Positions 26,290 to 33,760 of a DNA stretch of 48,686 nucleotides are shown here, in pieces. Every line of letters starts with the position of its first letter. Position 1 is the first letter of the stretch. The notes beneath the pieces are model-generated. The model was given only the letters and a program-made list of their open reading frames with translations. It did no database searches and had not been told where the DNA came from. This DNA is from CAYJBH01 sp964370765. GTDB taxonomy: Bacteria > Bacillota > Clostridia > Oscillospirales > Ruminococcaceae. The position numbers and the translations under genes were made by a program. The stretch lies in the NCBI GenBank assembly GCA_964370765.1, contig CAYJKW010000012.1:1-48686 (forward strand), in the 5' to 3' direction.

Positions 26290-27333
26290 ATGGATATTAC
26301 CCCATTTATAATAACAAAGGATTGCACCGTAAGAGATGCAATGCAAAAATTGTCCGAAACAGGTATGAGAATGTTACTGTTATGTGAGGACAAAAGGCTT
26401 TGCGGAATAATAACCGATGGTGATGTTAGGCGTTTTATCTTGTCCGGAGGACAGATAACACAGTCTTGTGCACTTGCCGCAAACCAAAACCCTAAAACAG
26501 TAAAAGTAGGTGAGCACCAGAAAGCAAAAAGATTTTTCGAGGAGCTTGATGCTAACGGTGTGCCGGTGATAGGTGATGATGGTACGGTACAGGATATCTA
26601 CTTTGACAAGAACCACTATCCAATAACCGAAACGGTTGATATTCCTGTTGTAATAATGGCCGGCGGACTTGGAACAAGGTTGTATCCATATACTAAGGTG
26701 CTACCGAAGCCACTAATACCGGTAGGTGAGCTACCTATTATTGAACATATTATTAATAAGTTTACAAGTTTTGGGTGTAAGGATTTTTATATTGTCGTAA
26801 ACCATCGTAAAGAGATGATAAAGGCCTATATGACCGAAACTCCAAAACCATACAATCTTTATTTTATAGATGAGGATATACCACTTGGTACTGCCGGGGG
26901 ATTATCTTTACTTAAAGAAAAAATAAACAGCAGTTTTTTTCTTACCAACTGTGACACATTAATTGATGCCGACTATGGTAAGCTTTATAAAGAGCATCAA
27001 GATAACGGCAATACAATCACGGTAGTGTCCGCCTTTAAGCATATGGTTATACCCTATGGCGTTATAACGCTAGCCGATGATGGTGCAATATCGGAATTTA
27101 CCGAGAAGCCCAAGTTGGATGTAATGATTAACACCGGGTTTTATGTTGTAGATAAAAAGATTGTAGACGAAATTCCGAAGAATTATAATACCACAATGCC
27201 GGCCATTATTGATGACTATCGTAATAAAGGGGATAAGGTAGGAGTTTATCCAATACGAGAGGATTCGTTTATGGACATGGGCCAGCTGGAAGAACTTGAG
27301 GAGATGCGATTGAGGCTTGAAAATGGTACGTAG
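26290..27333 (+). CDS. ptmE: CBS-domain sugar-1-phosphate nucleotidyltransferase PtmE
   Basis: The protein has 347 residues with two parts. Residues about 5-110 form a CBS pair ('DCTVRDAMQKLSETGMRMLLL', 'GIITDGDVRRFIL', 'GVPVIGDDGTVQDI'). Residues about 117-345 form an NTP transferase with 'VIMAGGLGTRLYPYTKVLPKPLIPVGE'. 'NCDTLIDADY' is the metal-binding loop and 'YFIDEDIPLGTAGGL' the sugar-binding loop. This architecture is that of PtmE, which makes the GDP-activated glucosamine used in Campylobacter legionaminate synthesis. GGACGGAG precedes the ATG one base after the legC stop. Confidence 0.85.
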   Translation: MDITPFIITKDCTVRDAMQKLSETGMRMLLLCEDKRLCGIITDGDVRRFILSGGQITQSCALAANQNPKTVKVGEHQKAKRFFEELDANGVPVIGDDGTVQDIYFDKNHYPITETVDIPVVIMAGGLGTRLYPYTKVLPKPLIPVGELPIIEHIINKFTSFGCKDFYIVVNHRKEMIKAYMTETPKPYNLYFIDEDIPLGTAGGLSLLKEKINSSFFLTNCDTLIDADYGKLYKEHQDNGNTITVVSAFKHMVIPYGVITLADDGAISEFTEKPKLDVMINTGFYVVDKKIVDEIPKNYNTTMPAIIDDYRNKGDKVGVYPIREDSFMDMGQLEELEEMRLRLENGT

Positions 27334-27496
27334 AAGTAACTATTCGGTTGAACGTGCCCCAAAAAGAGATAAACAGGGCAAGATTATTAACGAACCCAAG
27401 AAAAAGAGCTTTTACCGTAGTCGAGAGTTTTTAATGCCGCTACTATGTATTCTTTTGGTTATAGTTTGCGGATTTTTAATAAGATTATGGCTATAA
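27323..27496 (+). CDS. 57-residue single-helix membrane peptide
   Basis: A short gene overlaps the end of ptmE by 11 bases, with GAGG seven bases before its ATG. The first 36 residues are strongly basic (MVRRSNYSVERAPKRDKQGK...KKKSFYRSREF), followed by one hydrophobic helix (LMPLLCILLVIVCGFLI) ending RLWL. The topology should be N-in with a positively charged cytoplasmic tail. It is last in the operon. I do not recognise the family. The coupling and good ribosome binding site make it likely to be real. Confidence 0.65.
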   Translation: MVRRSNYSVERAPKRDKQGKIINEPKKKSFYRSREFLMPLLCILLVIVCGFLIRLWL

Positions 27497-27504
27497 TAGT
27501 TCAC

Positions 27505-27559
27505 AATAAGCCTCCCTATAGAATAGTATGTAATGTACTATACCATAGGGAGGCTTATT
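27505..27559 (+). promoter_or_regulatory. Long hairpin that masks the ribosome binding site of the next gene
   Basis: A perfect 15-bp stem (27505-27519 with 27545-27559) continues, after a 3x3 interior loop, into ATAGTA/TACTAT around a seven-base loop. The 3' arm contains GGGAGG (27548-27553), the ribosome binding site seven bases before the ATG at 27561. There is no T run after it, so it is a poor terminator. A TATAAT at 27492-27497 just upstream could start a transcript at the foot of the hairpin, but no good -35 is seen. Translational control is inferred. Confidence 0.6.
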
Positions 27560-27560
27560 T

Positions 27561-28217
27561 ATGGATAATTATATTGAACAGTTTATAGACGTAGGGTGCC
27601 TTAGACCGGGCGAGCTGCGAAGTGGTTTTTCAGGTGTAACACTACACGAGAAAAACGGAGGACGGGATGAGGATGCAGGCTATTTTGCAAGAATTGCATT
27701 TAACAGTAAGAACAGAAACAGGGTGTTTTCGTCGCATTACTATGTTGATGACAAACAGATAATATACACACTTCCAGAAGATGAAGTAGCACTTCATTCA
27801 ACCGAGTATGCAAATAGCAACACTGTATCGATAACAATGTGTAGATATACAGATTGTAACACCGATAATTTAATAGCAAATACAGAGCAGCTAGTTACCG
27901 ATGTATTAATGCGTAATAATATTGTGCTTTCAGGTGATAAGATATTTAAGGCGGGTGATTTTAGTGATAATGATAGCTACGAAAAGGGGCTGCTGGACAG
28001 TGACAATAACTTTGCCACAATATCTAAAAATGTACAGATATCATTGCTTGCTAAAAGCAGTGAAAAAAGAACGGTTACACAGGATGTAATATATGATAGG
28101 GGAGTGCAGATTCCAACATCTAACGACCTGCCGTACCCTCCGGCAAATACCGAAACAGAGAGTGCAGATGAGAGTGAACTTGCTAGATACAGGGATTTAG
28201 GTAGATATACCGTTTAA
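27561..28217 (+). CDS. Degenerate amidase_2/PGRP-like protein
   Basis: The product has 218 residues and no signal peptide. Residues about 25-140 resemble an N-acetylmuramoyl-L-alanine amidase fold: a histidine after strand 1 ('GVTLHEKNGG'), 'YFARIAFNSKNRNRVFSSHYYVDDKQIIYTLPEDEVALHS', and 'NSNTVSITMC' in place of NNxSIGIE. The segment where the last zinc ligands (H..D/C) normally stand reads 'IFKAGDFSDNDSYEKG', without His or Cys, so hydrolysis is doubtful. Residues 165 onward look disordered, rich in Glu, Ser and Thr. The ribosome binding site is strong but buried in a hairpin. Assignment is by pattern only and a different fold is possible. Confidence 0.55.
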   Translation: MDNYIEQFIDVGCLRPGELRSGFSGVTLHEKNGGRDEDAGYFARIAFNSKNRNRVFSSHYYVDDKQIIYTLPEDEVALHSTEYANSNTVSITMCRYTDCNTDNLIANTEQLVTDVLMRNNIVLSGDKIFKAGDFSDNDSYEKGLLDSDNNFATISKNVQISLLAKSSEKRTVTQDVIYDRGVQIPTSNDLPYPPANTETESADESELARYRDLGRYTV

Positions 28218-28243
28218 AAAACAGTGTTTTGTTGATAACATAA

Positions 28244-28285
28244 ACAGATAGCCAGTAGAATGCATCTGCCGGCTATCTGTTTTTT
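28244..28285 (+). terminator. Intrinsic terminator after the amidase-like gene
   Basis: ACAGATAGCC pairs with GGCTATCTGT around a 17-base loop, followed by TTTTTTG. It lies between convergent genes and may also weakly stop the minus-strand transcript. Confidence 0.8.
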
Positions 28286-28301
28286 GTCTGTCTAATATAG
28301 T

Positions 28302-28847
28302 TTATCTAAGTGATAACAGGCTTACACCGCTAAATAGTAGATAAACACCTAAGCTTACAACAAGCAGTATATCGGTTGCAAGTGGCATTGTAATAAAAAC
28401 AACTGCTATTGCAATTGCAATTATTCCGATGAAAAGCACAAATCCCCAACCTTTATATCCTTGTTCACGCTGCTTTAAAGCAGATATGACCTTAAAAGCT
28501 CCTACTACTATTAGAATAAATGTTATAATGCCGGATATAAAATTTACAGTAAAACCTGATGGTAATAGTAAAAATAATAAACCAAGAAGTACATTTAAAA
28601 CACAGCCGGAAAGTAGACGTGGATTGCGATACGAAGGATCTTTAATCGAAAAATATTCTATCCCTCTAAAACCGCCGGTTATAAGTATGCAGATTGCTGC
28701 AAACGTCTCTACCGTTGCAACGGTACCAAGCGGGTTTATAATGCAAAAAATTCCGGCAATTATCAATAATACACTTAATATTATTTTTATAGTTTTTACT
28801 GTTTTGTTAAAGTTGTCCGGTCCGTTAGATTTAAAAACAAAATACAT
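28302..28847 (-). CDS. HdeD-family (DUF308) membrane protein
   Basis: The product has 181 residues and six helices in three pairs, with the HdeD-like rhythm ('IIAGIFCIINPLGTVATVETFAAICILITGGFRGIEYF', 'GLLFLLLPSG'). The chosen ATG has AAGGA 11 bases upstream and starts after the preceding stop. A longer frame would need a TTG inside the upstream gene. HdeD-type proteins are membrane proteins of uncertain role, linked in enterobacteria to acid resistance. It is last in the DUF815-pepV operon. Confidence 0.8.
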   Translation of the reverse strand: MYFVFKSNGPDNFNKTVKTIKIILSVLLIIAGIFCIINPLGTVATVETFAAICILITGGFRGIEYFSIKDPSYRNPRLLSGCVLNVLLGLLFLLLPSGFTVNFISGIITFILIVVGAFKVISALKQREQGYKGWGFVLFIGIIAIAIAVVFITMPLATDILLVVSLGVYLLFSGVSLLSLR

Positions 28848-28863
28848 GATATTGTCTATCCTT

Positions 28864-29466
28864 TTAGGTGGTTTCGGTTGCGGATACAATTAACCTTGCT
28901 ATGGTTTTTATGTCAATTGCGGCGGTATCAATACAAAGGTTGTAGTTGCACATATCGCCCCACTTTTGATTAGTATAAAAGTTGTAGTACTTTGCACGCT
29001 TTTTATCAATACTGCAAATCTTTTTTTCCATTGCGTGACGGGATATGTCCCTTTCTTGTGGTACCTTAGTATAGCAACGTTCTATACGACTGTTCATATC
29101 GGAAGAATATATAAAGGTGCTTAATGTATTGCTGCCTTTTAACAGCATATCTGCACATCTTCCGACGATTACTGCATTACCTTTTTTGCCAATCTCACCA
29201 ATAATCCGTGTCTGGATTGCTTGTAGCTCAAGTGAATGGCTTTCTATCGGAACTACAAAAGTTCTTGCTACGGTGATTGGATACATCCGTGTATAGGATG
29301 CTTCACTAAACTGTTCAACATACTCTTTTGAAAAGCCGCTTTCTTTCGATAACAGCTCAATTATCTCGTTGTCGTAATATGCAAAACCAAGCAAATCGGC
29401 AACACGTTTTGCAACCTCACGCCCACCACTTGAAAACTGGCGACTAACTGTAATTATGTTCTTCAT
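28864..29466 (-). CDS. Cytidylate-kinase-like protein
   Basis: This 200-residue P-loop protein of the Cytidylate_kin_2 family (PF13189) has the N-terminal 'ITVSRQFSSGGREVAKRVADLLGFAYYD', with a modified P-loop GGREVAKR. 'VIVGRCADMLL', the lid region 'SRHAMEKKICSIDKKRAKYYNFYT' and 'YNLCIDTAAI' follow. Such proteins are common in Clostridia beside transporters or membrane proteins, and their substrate is not established. AAAGG stands upstream of the ATG. Confidence 0.85.
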   Translation of the reverse strand: MKNIITVSRQFSSGGREVAKRVADLLGFAYYDNEIIELLSKESGFSKEYVEQFSEASYTRMYPITVARTFVVPIESHSLELQAIQTRIIGEIGKKGNAVIVGRCADMLLKGSNTLSTFIYSSDMNSRIERCYTKVPQERDISRHAMEKKICSIDKKRAKYYNFYTNQKWGDMCNYNLCIDTAAIDIKTIARLIVSATETT

Positions 29467-29500
29467 ATTCTGCCACTGCCTTTCTCAAATATTAATATAG

Positions 29501-29746
29501 TTATTTTATATCAAACACATTAAGAACAGATCCTGACACAAGTTCATCTCCAAGTAGTTCTTTGTATTTAGCAGTATTCTCCTTACCATCACGCTGTAGT
29601 TGACGTAGCTGTTGGCGAATAAACTCTCTGCGACTATAAAGGTTATAAAGCTTTTCCTCGTAGTAATAAAGCTTTTCTAATATTTCATTTTCGTTAGCAT
29701 TACTACAAACATTACCGGTCGAATCTTTAAATGTACTCATCTTCAT
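29501..29746 (-). CDS. Small coiled-coil protein, unknown
   Basis: The product has 81 residues. The central part (about 19-66, ENEILEKLYYYEEKLYNLYSRR and on) is a strongly charged heptad-like helix rich in Glu, Lys, Arg, Gln and Leu. AAGGATTTAGCT leads to the first ATG. It lies 14 bases after pepV in the same direction. No family is recognised. Confidence 0.6.
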   Translation of the reverse strand: MKMSTFKDSTGNVCSNANENEILEKLYYYEEKLYNLYSRREFIRQQLRQLQRDGKENTAKYKELLGDELVSGSVLNVFDIK

Positions 29747-29760
29747 AGCTAAATCCTTTA

Positions 29761-31149
29761 CTATGCTAATGCATCACCACACTCGTCCAACAAACGTTGT
29801 AACGATAATATATACACCTTTAGAGAAAACATTAATCTATCTATAGACACACCTTCATCTGCGCCATGTACAAGTCCGACAAAGTCTGGAGTTTCCTCGT
29901 CCTCGATACTAGGTCCAAAACTAACACAGTTATCAAGCTTTCTTGCATATGTTCCACCGGACATTGTCTCAGGCTTGCTTTTACTTCCTGTGCAACTATC
30001 ATACACCTCGCATAGGATTCGAATAGGCTTGGATGTCGGATCCATAAATATACCATAACTTACATATCCGGCACAGTATTCCATATTATTATCATTGCCA
30101 AAATTTGAAAGTTTATCGGCAATATCCTCAGCGGCACAGCCAAACGGTGCCCGTATATTTAGTGTTGCAACTATTTTACCGTCTTTAACTTCAAACATGG
30201 ATGGTACCATAGACAGTGGGGTGAAATATGGTTTTGTAACGGCTATTCCTGCAGTGCCCCCTGTATAGTCAGATGTTAACTGTTTTAAAGCCTTTACGGT
30301 TTTTAGCTCATCACCTTTACAGATACTATTCTCTATAATATAGTCAAACAATATATCTGCAGCATTTGTACTGCCCTCGGGATGTGCAGTATGGCCCCCT
30401 GTACCATGTGCAGTGATTTTAATAAGATCACCATCTTTTATAACGTCGACAGAATCTGTGGATTTTAGATCAATACTTGACCTTACAACTGCAATCGCCT
30501 TTTTAGGAATAACATTAGATGCATCGGAGCCTTTAAGCTCTACAATAACGTCTGTAGAGTTTGTAGATATAAACTGTCCATCAATAACTGTTTTTTCACC
30601 GTATCCTACCGGAAAATTTCCATCTGGCGTAAAGGCGAAAAATGGCGGCTCGTAAAGTGCGTTGTACCGATCCATATCGGTCATGCCTGTTTCTTCGTTA
30701 CAACCGAAAATTGCTCTCATTCCAAGCTTACGGGGCCTATCTTTAAAGAAAAGCAATGCGAAAAGCGAAAGTACGCTCGGACCCTTGTCGTCCGATACAC
30801 CTCTGCCAAGTATATAGCCATCCCTTTCGACCATTGTGAATGGATCTGTGTCCCACCCCTCTCCTGCCGGCACAATGTCAAGGTGTGAAAGCGTAGCAAG
30901 GTAATCATCCCTTTCGCCGTCAAGATATGCAAAGCCAAAATAACCACCACCATCTATAGTATCAAGTCCATAGCTGTTAGCAGCATCTAACATAATATCT
31001 AGCGCCTTTCGCACCTGCTCACCATATGGTGCGTTATCAGCCGAAGCCGCTGCCTCGACACTATTTGTAGCCACTACCTTTGAAATTAGCTGTAATATTT
31101 CATCACGCTTTTGTTCAATAAAGCTATCTACCTCGCGCTCAAAAGTCAT
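29761..31149 (-). CDS. pepV: Dipeptidase PepV (M20 family)
   Basis: This cytoplasmic zinc dipeptidase of the Sapep/PepV type has 462 residues. Metal-binding motifs are 'ATLSHLDIVPAGEGWDTDPF', 'GRGVSDDKGPS', 'FGCNEETGM' and the final 'FVGLVHGADEGV'. The inserted lid domain spans about 180-380, with 'GTGGHTAHPEGSTNA'. Length fits the family. GGAGG precedes the ATG. It could process dipeptides delivered by an importer such as Opp. This link is by function only, since the genes are far apart. Confidence 0.92.
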   Translation of the reverse strand: MTFEREVDSFIEQKRDEILQLISKVVATNSVEAAASADNAPYGEQVRKALDIMLDAANSYGLDTIDGGGYFGFAYLDGERDDYLATLSHLDIVPAGEGWDTDPFTMVERDGYILGRGVSDDKGPSVLSLFALLFFKDRPRKLGMRAIFGCNEETGMTDMDRYNALYEPPFFAFTPDGNFPVGYGEKTVIDGQFISTNSTDVIVELKGSDASNVIPKKAIAVVRSSIDLKSTDSVDVIKDGDLIKITAHGTGGHTAHPEGSTNAADILFDYIIENSICKGDELKTVKALKQLTSDYTGGTAGIAVTKPYFTPLSMVPSMFEVKDGKIVATLNIRAPFGCAAEDIADKLSNFGNDNNMEYCAGYVSYGIFMDPTSKPIRILCEVYDSCTGSKSKPETMSGGTYARKLDNCVSFGPSIEDEETPDFVGLVHGADEGVSIDRLMFSLKVYILSLQRLLDECGDALA

Positions 31150-31164
31150 ATGCCCTCCATTATA

Positions 31165-32355
31165 TTATTTTTGATTTCCTAAAAGATAATCTATAAGTTG
31201 CCTTGCAGTTCTACCTGATTTACCGCTATGGCTCATCTCCCAGCTGTTTGCCGCAAGCGCTAACTCCTCTTCGCCAATGTCAAGACCTTCACGCTTTGCT
31301 AAAGCCTTTACAATTTCATTATACTCTTTTTTTCCTGGCGAATCAAAGAATATCATCTCCCCAAATCTTGCCGATAACGATGTTTTTTCCTGTATTGTTT
31401 CGCTTGCGTATAATCCGTCCCTGTCCGAATACTCCTCTTTTATTAGGTGGCGACGGTTAGATGTTGCATAGATCAATATATTCTCAGGCTTTTTACCCAC
31501 GCTACCATCGATTACCGCCTTTAGGTATTTATATTCGACCTCAAACTCTTCAAAAGAAAGATCATCCATAAAGATAATGAATTTATAGTTTCGATCCTTA
31601 ATACGATTGATTACAGTGCCAAGCTCCCTTAGTTGATGTTTGTAAAGTTCTACGAGCCGAAGTCCTTTGCTACTATATTCGTTTAATATAGCCTTAACAC
31701 AGGATGATTTGCCGGTGCCGGCACTTCCAAAAAGAAGACAGTTGTTAGCCTTTTTTCCGGCTATAAATGCCTCGGTATTGGCTGTTAAACTTTTCTTAGC
31801 ACTGCTATACCCAATGAGGTCATCCAGTAAGATTGGATCAGGATTATAGACCGGTGCAATATTATGTTCAGATAGATTAAATGCGTGATTTAACGCAAAC
31901 TTTCCAACACCATGTTTGTTATAAAACTCCGATATAATCTCTTTAAACCGTGTTTCGTTCGGTGCCTCAGCAAGAGACTGGGAAAGGGCTTGTATAACTA
32001 GTCCTTGTAGACTGTTTCGACATTTTGGTGGTTGTTTATAGCTTGTAAGTGTAGGCAATAAATCTATCGGGATATCGTTAAAAATATTGAAAATTATCTT
32101 CATATCATGCTGTGCTATAGCCGAAATACTACCGCCGGTATCACCGCTCATCTCGCATGAAAGGCTATAGGAATTTTCAGATGTGATAACCAGATAGCTT
32201 ATATAACATTGCCATATGTTTCCGCTTAGGCTGTTTCGATGCGCAAACTCTACAAGCTGACCTAGTGCAGAGTGGTATGAACTTTTATCGGTGATACACC
32301 GTAATATCTCATCACCTACAATGTTGTTATACAGTATAAGATTGTTAGCCGACAT
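31165..32355 (-). CDS. DUF815 AAA+ family ATPase
   Basis: The product has 396 residues. An N-terminal region of about 190 residues without recognised motifs is followed by an ATPase domain: Walker A GSAGTGKSS, 'KFIIFMDDLSFEEFEVEYKYLKAVIDG' as Walker B with DUF815's conserved acidic run, sensor 1 'ILIYATSNRRHLIKE', and a 'TSLSARFGEMIFFDSP' arginine-finger region. DUF815 proteins are widespread and of unknown role. GAGG lies nine bases before the ATG. It is first in an operon with pepV, the cytidylate-kinase-like gene and hdeD. Confidence 0.85.
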   Translation of the reverse strand: MSANNLILYNNIVGDEILRCITDKSSYHSALGQLVEFAHRNSLSGNIWQCYISYLVITSENSYSLSCEMSGDTGGSISAIAQHDMKIIFNIFNDIPIDLLPTLTSYKQPPKCRNSLQGLVIQALSQSLAEAPNETRFKEIISEFYNKHGVGKFALNHAFNLSEHNIAPVYNPDPILLDDLIGYSSAKKSLTANTEAFIAGKKANNCLLFGSAGTGKSSCVKAILNEYSSKGLRLVELYKHQLRELGTVINRIKDRNYKFIIFMDDLSFEEFEVEYKYLKAVIDGSVGKKPENILIYATSNRRHLIKEEYSDRDGLYASETIQEKTSLSARFGEMIFFDSPGKKEYNEIVKALAKREGLDIGEEELALAANSWEMSHSGKSGRTARQLIDYLLGNQK

Positions 32356-32380
32356 GAAAAATTACCTCAATAATAAAATA

Positions 32381-32409
32381 GAGAGACCGGCTTTACAGCC
32401 AAGCCTCTC
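32381..32409 (-). terminator. Terminator after ilvC
   Basis: Minus-strand stem GAGAGGCTTGGCT/AGCCGGTCTCTC with one bulge and G-U pairs, followed by TATTTTATT. The T run is weak. A poor promoter match (TTGGCT, 16 bases, TATTTT) runs through the hairpin toward the DUF815 gene. Confidence 0.6.
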
Positions 32410-32426
32410 GTTTGGTTTTATAATTA

Positions 32427-33437
32427 TTAGTTGTCAATTAGCTTGTCTTTATCGCTCCAGCTATATAGCTTGCGTAGTGATTCGCCTACAGTCTCAAGCT
32501 GATGTTCTGCACAACGTCTTCTCATCGATTTAAAATGCGGTGCATTTACAGCATTTTCAGTTAGCCAATCTTTTGCAAATGTACCGTCCTGAATATCGGT
32601 AAGAACCTTCTTCATTGCCTTTTTTGTATCATCTGTAATGATTTTTGGACCTGTTATATAGTCACCATATTCTGCTGTATTAGAAACCGAGTATCTCATT
32701 CCCGCAAAACCTGATTGGTAGATAAGGTCAACAATTAGCTTAAGCTCATGGATACACTCAAAATAGGCGCTTTCTGGCTCGTAGCCTGCCTCGACCAATG
32801 TCTCAAATCCTGCCTGCATTAATGCGGTAACACCGCCACAAAGCACTGCCTGCTCACCGAATAGGTCTGTTTCGGTCTCTTCACGGAATGTAGTCTGTAG
32901 AACGCCTGCCCTAGCACCACCGATTGCAAGTGCATATGCAAGTGCCATATCAAACGCTTTGCCGGTTTCATCCTGGTGAACTGCAATAAGTGAAGGAACA
33001 CCCTTGCCTGCCTGATATTCGCTACGAACTGTATGTCCGGGACCCTTAGGTGCGATCATCGAAACATCTACACCCTTAGGTGCAACGATCTGGCCAAAGT
33101 GAATTGCAAAGCCATGAGCGAACATAAGCATATTACCTTCCTCAAGGTTAGGTAGAATGCTTTCTTTATATAGCTGACCTTGTAGTTCGTCATTAATAAG
33201 GATCATGATAATGTCGGCCTTTTTTGTGGCCTCGGCAGCTGTGTACACCTTAAATCCTTGTGCCTCTGCCTTTGCCCATGATTTACTACCCTCGTAAAGA
33301 CCGATGATAACGTTACAGCCTGACTCTTTAGCGTTAAGCGCGTGGGCGTGTCCCTGGCTTCCGTAGCCGATTACGGCTATAGTTTTGTCCTTTAAAAGTG
33401 ATAAATTACAGTCTTGTTGATAGAAAATCTTTGCCAT
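32427..33437 (-). CDS. ilvC: Ketol-acid reductoisomerase IlvC
   Basis: This class I enzyme of 336 residues acts in valine/isoleucine synthesis. Its Rossmann domain has 'IAVIGYGSQGHAHALN', and the cofactor loop reads 'GLYEGSKSWAKAEAQG'. The knotted helical domain has the metal-binding 'ETDLFGEQAVLCGGVTALMQAGFETLVEAGYEPESAYFE' region. AAGGAG precedes the ATG. It is a single-gene transcript here with no ilvBN or ilvD beside it. Confidence 0.95.
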   Translation of the reverse strand: MAKIFYQQDCNLSLLKDKTIAVIGYGSQGHAHALNAKESGCNVIIGLYEGSKSWAKAEAQGFKVYTAAEATKKADIIMILINDELQGQLYKESILPNLEEGNMLMFAHGFAIHFGQIVAPKGVDVSMIAPKGPGHTVRSEYQAGKGVPSLIAVHQDETGKAFDMALAYALAIGGARAGVLQTTFREETETDLFGEQAVLCGGVTALMQAGFETLVEAGYEPESAYFECIHELKLIVDLIYQSGFAGMRYSVSNTAEYGDYITGPKIITDDTKKAMKKVLTDIQDGTFAKDWLTENAVNAPHFKSMRRRCAEHQLETVGESLRKLYSWSDKDKLIDN

Positions 33438-33469
33438 TATATCTCTCCTTAATATCTAAATTTTAAGTA

Positions 33470-33498
33470 ATTATAGCACAATCTATAGATAAAAACAA
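33470..33498 (-). promoter_or_regulatory. ilvC promoter
   Basis: Minus-strand TTGTTT (33498-33493), 17 bases, TATAAT (33475-33470), about 33 bases before ilvC. No T-box-like leader is visible in the short leader. Confidence 0.7.
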
Positions 33499-33550
33499 GT
33501 GTTTGTTGGGTAATTATTAAGCATCTTTACAATGCGTTAAATAATAATCC

Positions 33551-33579
33551 TTGACAATAATTGCAGGACATGTTAGCAT
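33551..33579 (+). promoter_or_regulatory. folT promoter
   Basis: TTGACA (33551-33556), 17 bases, TAGCAT (33574-33579) preceded by TGT, which makes an extended -10. A start near 33586 would begin right at the riboswitch. Confidence 0.7.
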
Positions 33580-33587
33580 AATAATGC

Positions 33588-33683
33588 ACAGAGTAGAGAG
33601 AGGTGCGTAAAGTGTCCTTTGAACGGGGAGTTGTCAAGGGAACGAAAGGCATTGCCTGCGGTACTTTTCTCGCATCCCGCTGT
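33588..33683 (+). promoter_or_regulatory. Tetrahydrofolate (THF) riboswitch
   Basis: The 323-base gap between ilvC and folT holds the two promoters and this element. It shows the THF-I motif in order: P1 ACAG/CTGT, AGAGTAGA, GCGTAAAGTG, CCTT/AAGG arms around GAACGGGGAGTTGTC, AACGAAAGGC with its apical hairpin and GCCTGCGGTA, then GCATCCCGCT with the CCC for the pseudoknot. These bases match the published aptamer consensus closely. It is expected to lower folT-folC expression when reduced folates are plentiful. A terminator hairpin follows at 33700. Confidence 0.92.
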
Positions 33684-33699
33684 AACATAAAGGTTTACA

Positions 33700-33735
33700 G
33701 GCAGGTGTGTATTACGCCTGCTTATTTCTTTTTTG
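33700..33735 (+). terminator. Riboswitch expression platform (terminator)
   Basis: GCAGGTG (33701-33707) pairs with CGCCTGC (33715-33721), followed by TTATTTCTTTTTT. It is placed between the THF aptamer and folT, the expected terminator of a transcriptional switch. Confidence 0.75.
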
Positions 33736-33760
33736 TTCAGCCTATATAAAGGAAGGTATT

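Noticed and set aside
28848..28889. TTG start giving the HdeD-like gene 14 more residues.
   Set aside because: It overlaps the end of the upstream gene and lacks a ribosome binding site. The ATG at 28847 has AAGGA and fits the family.
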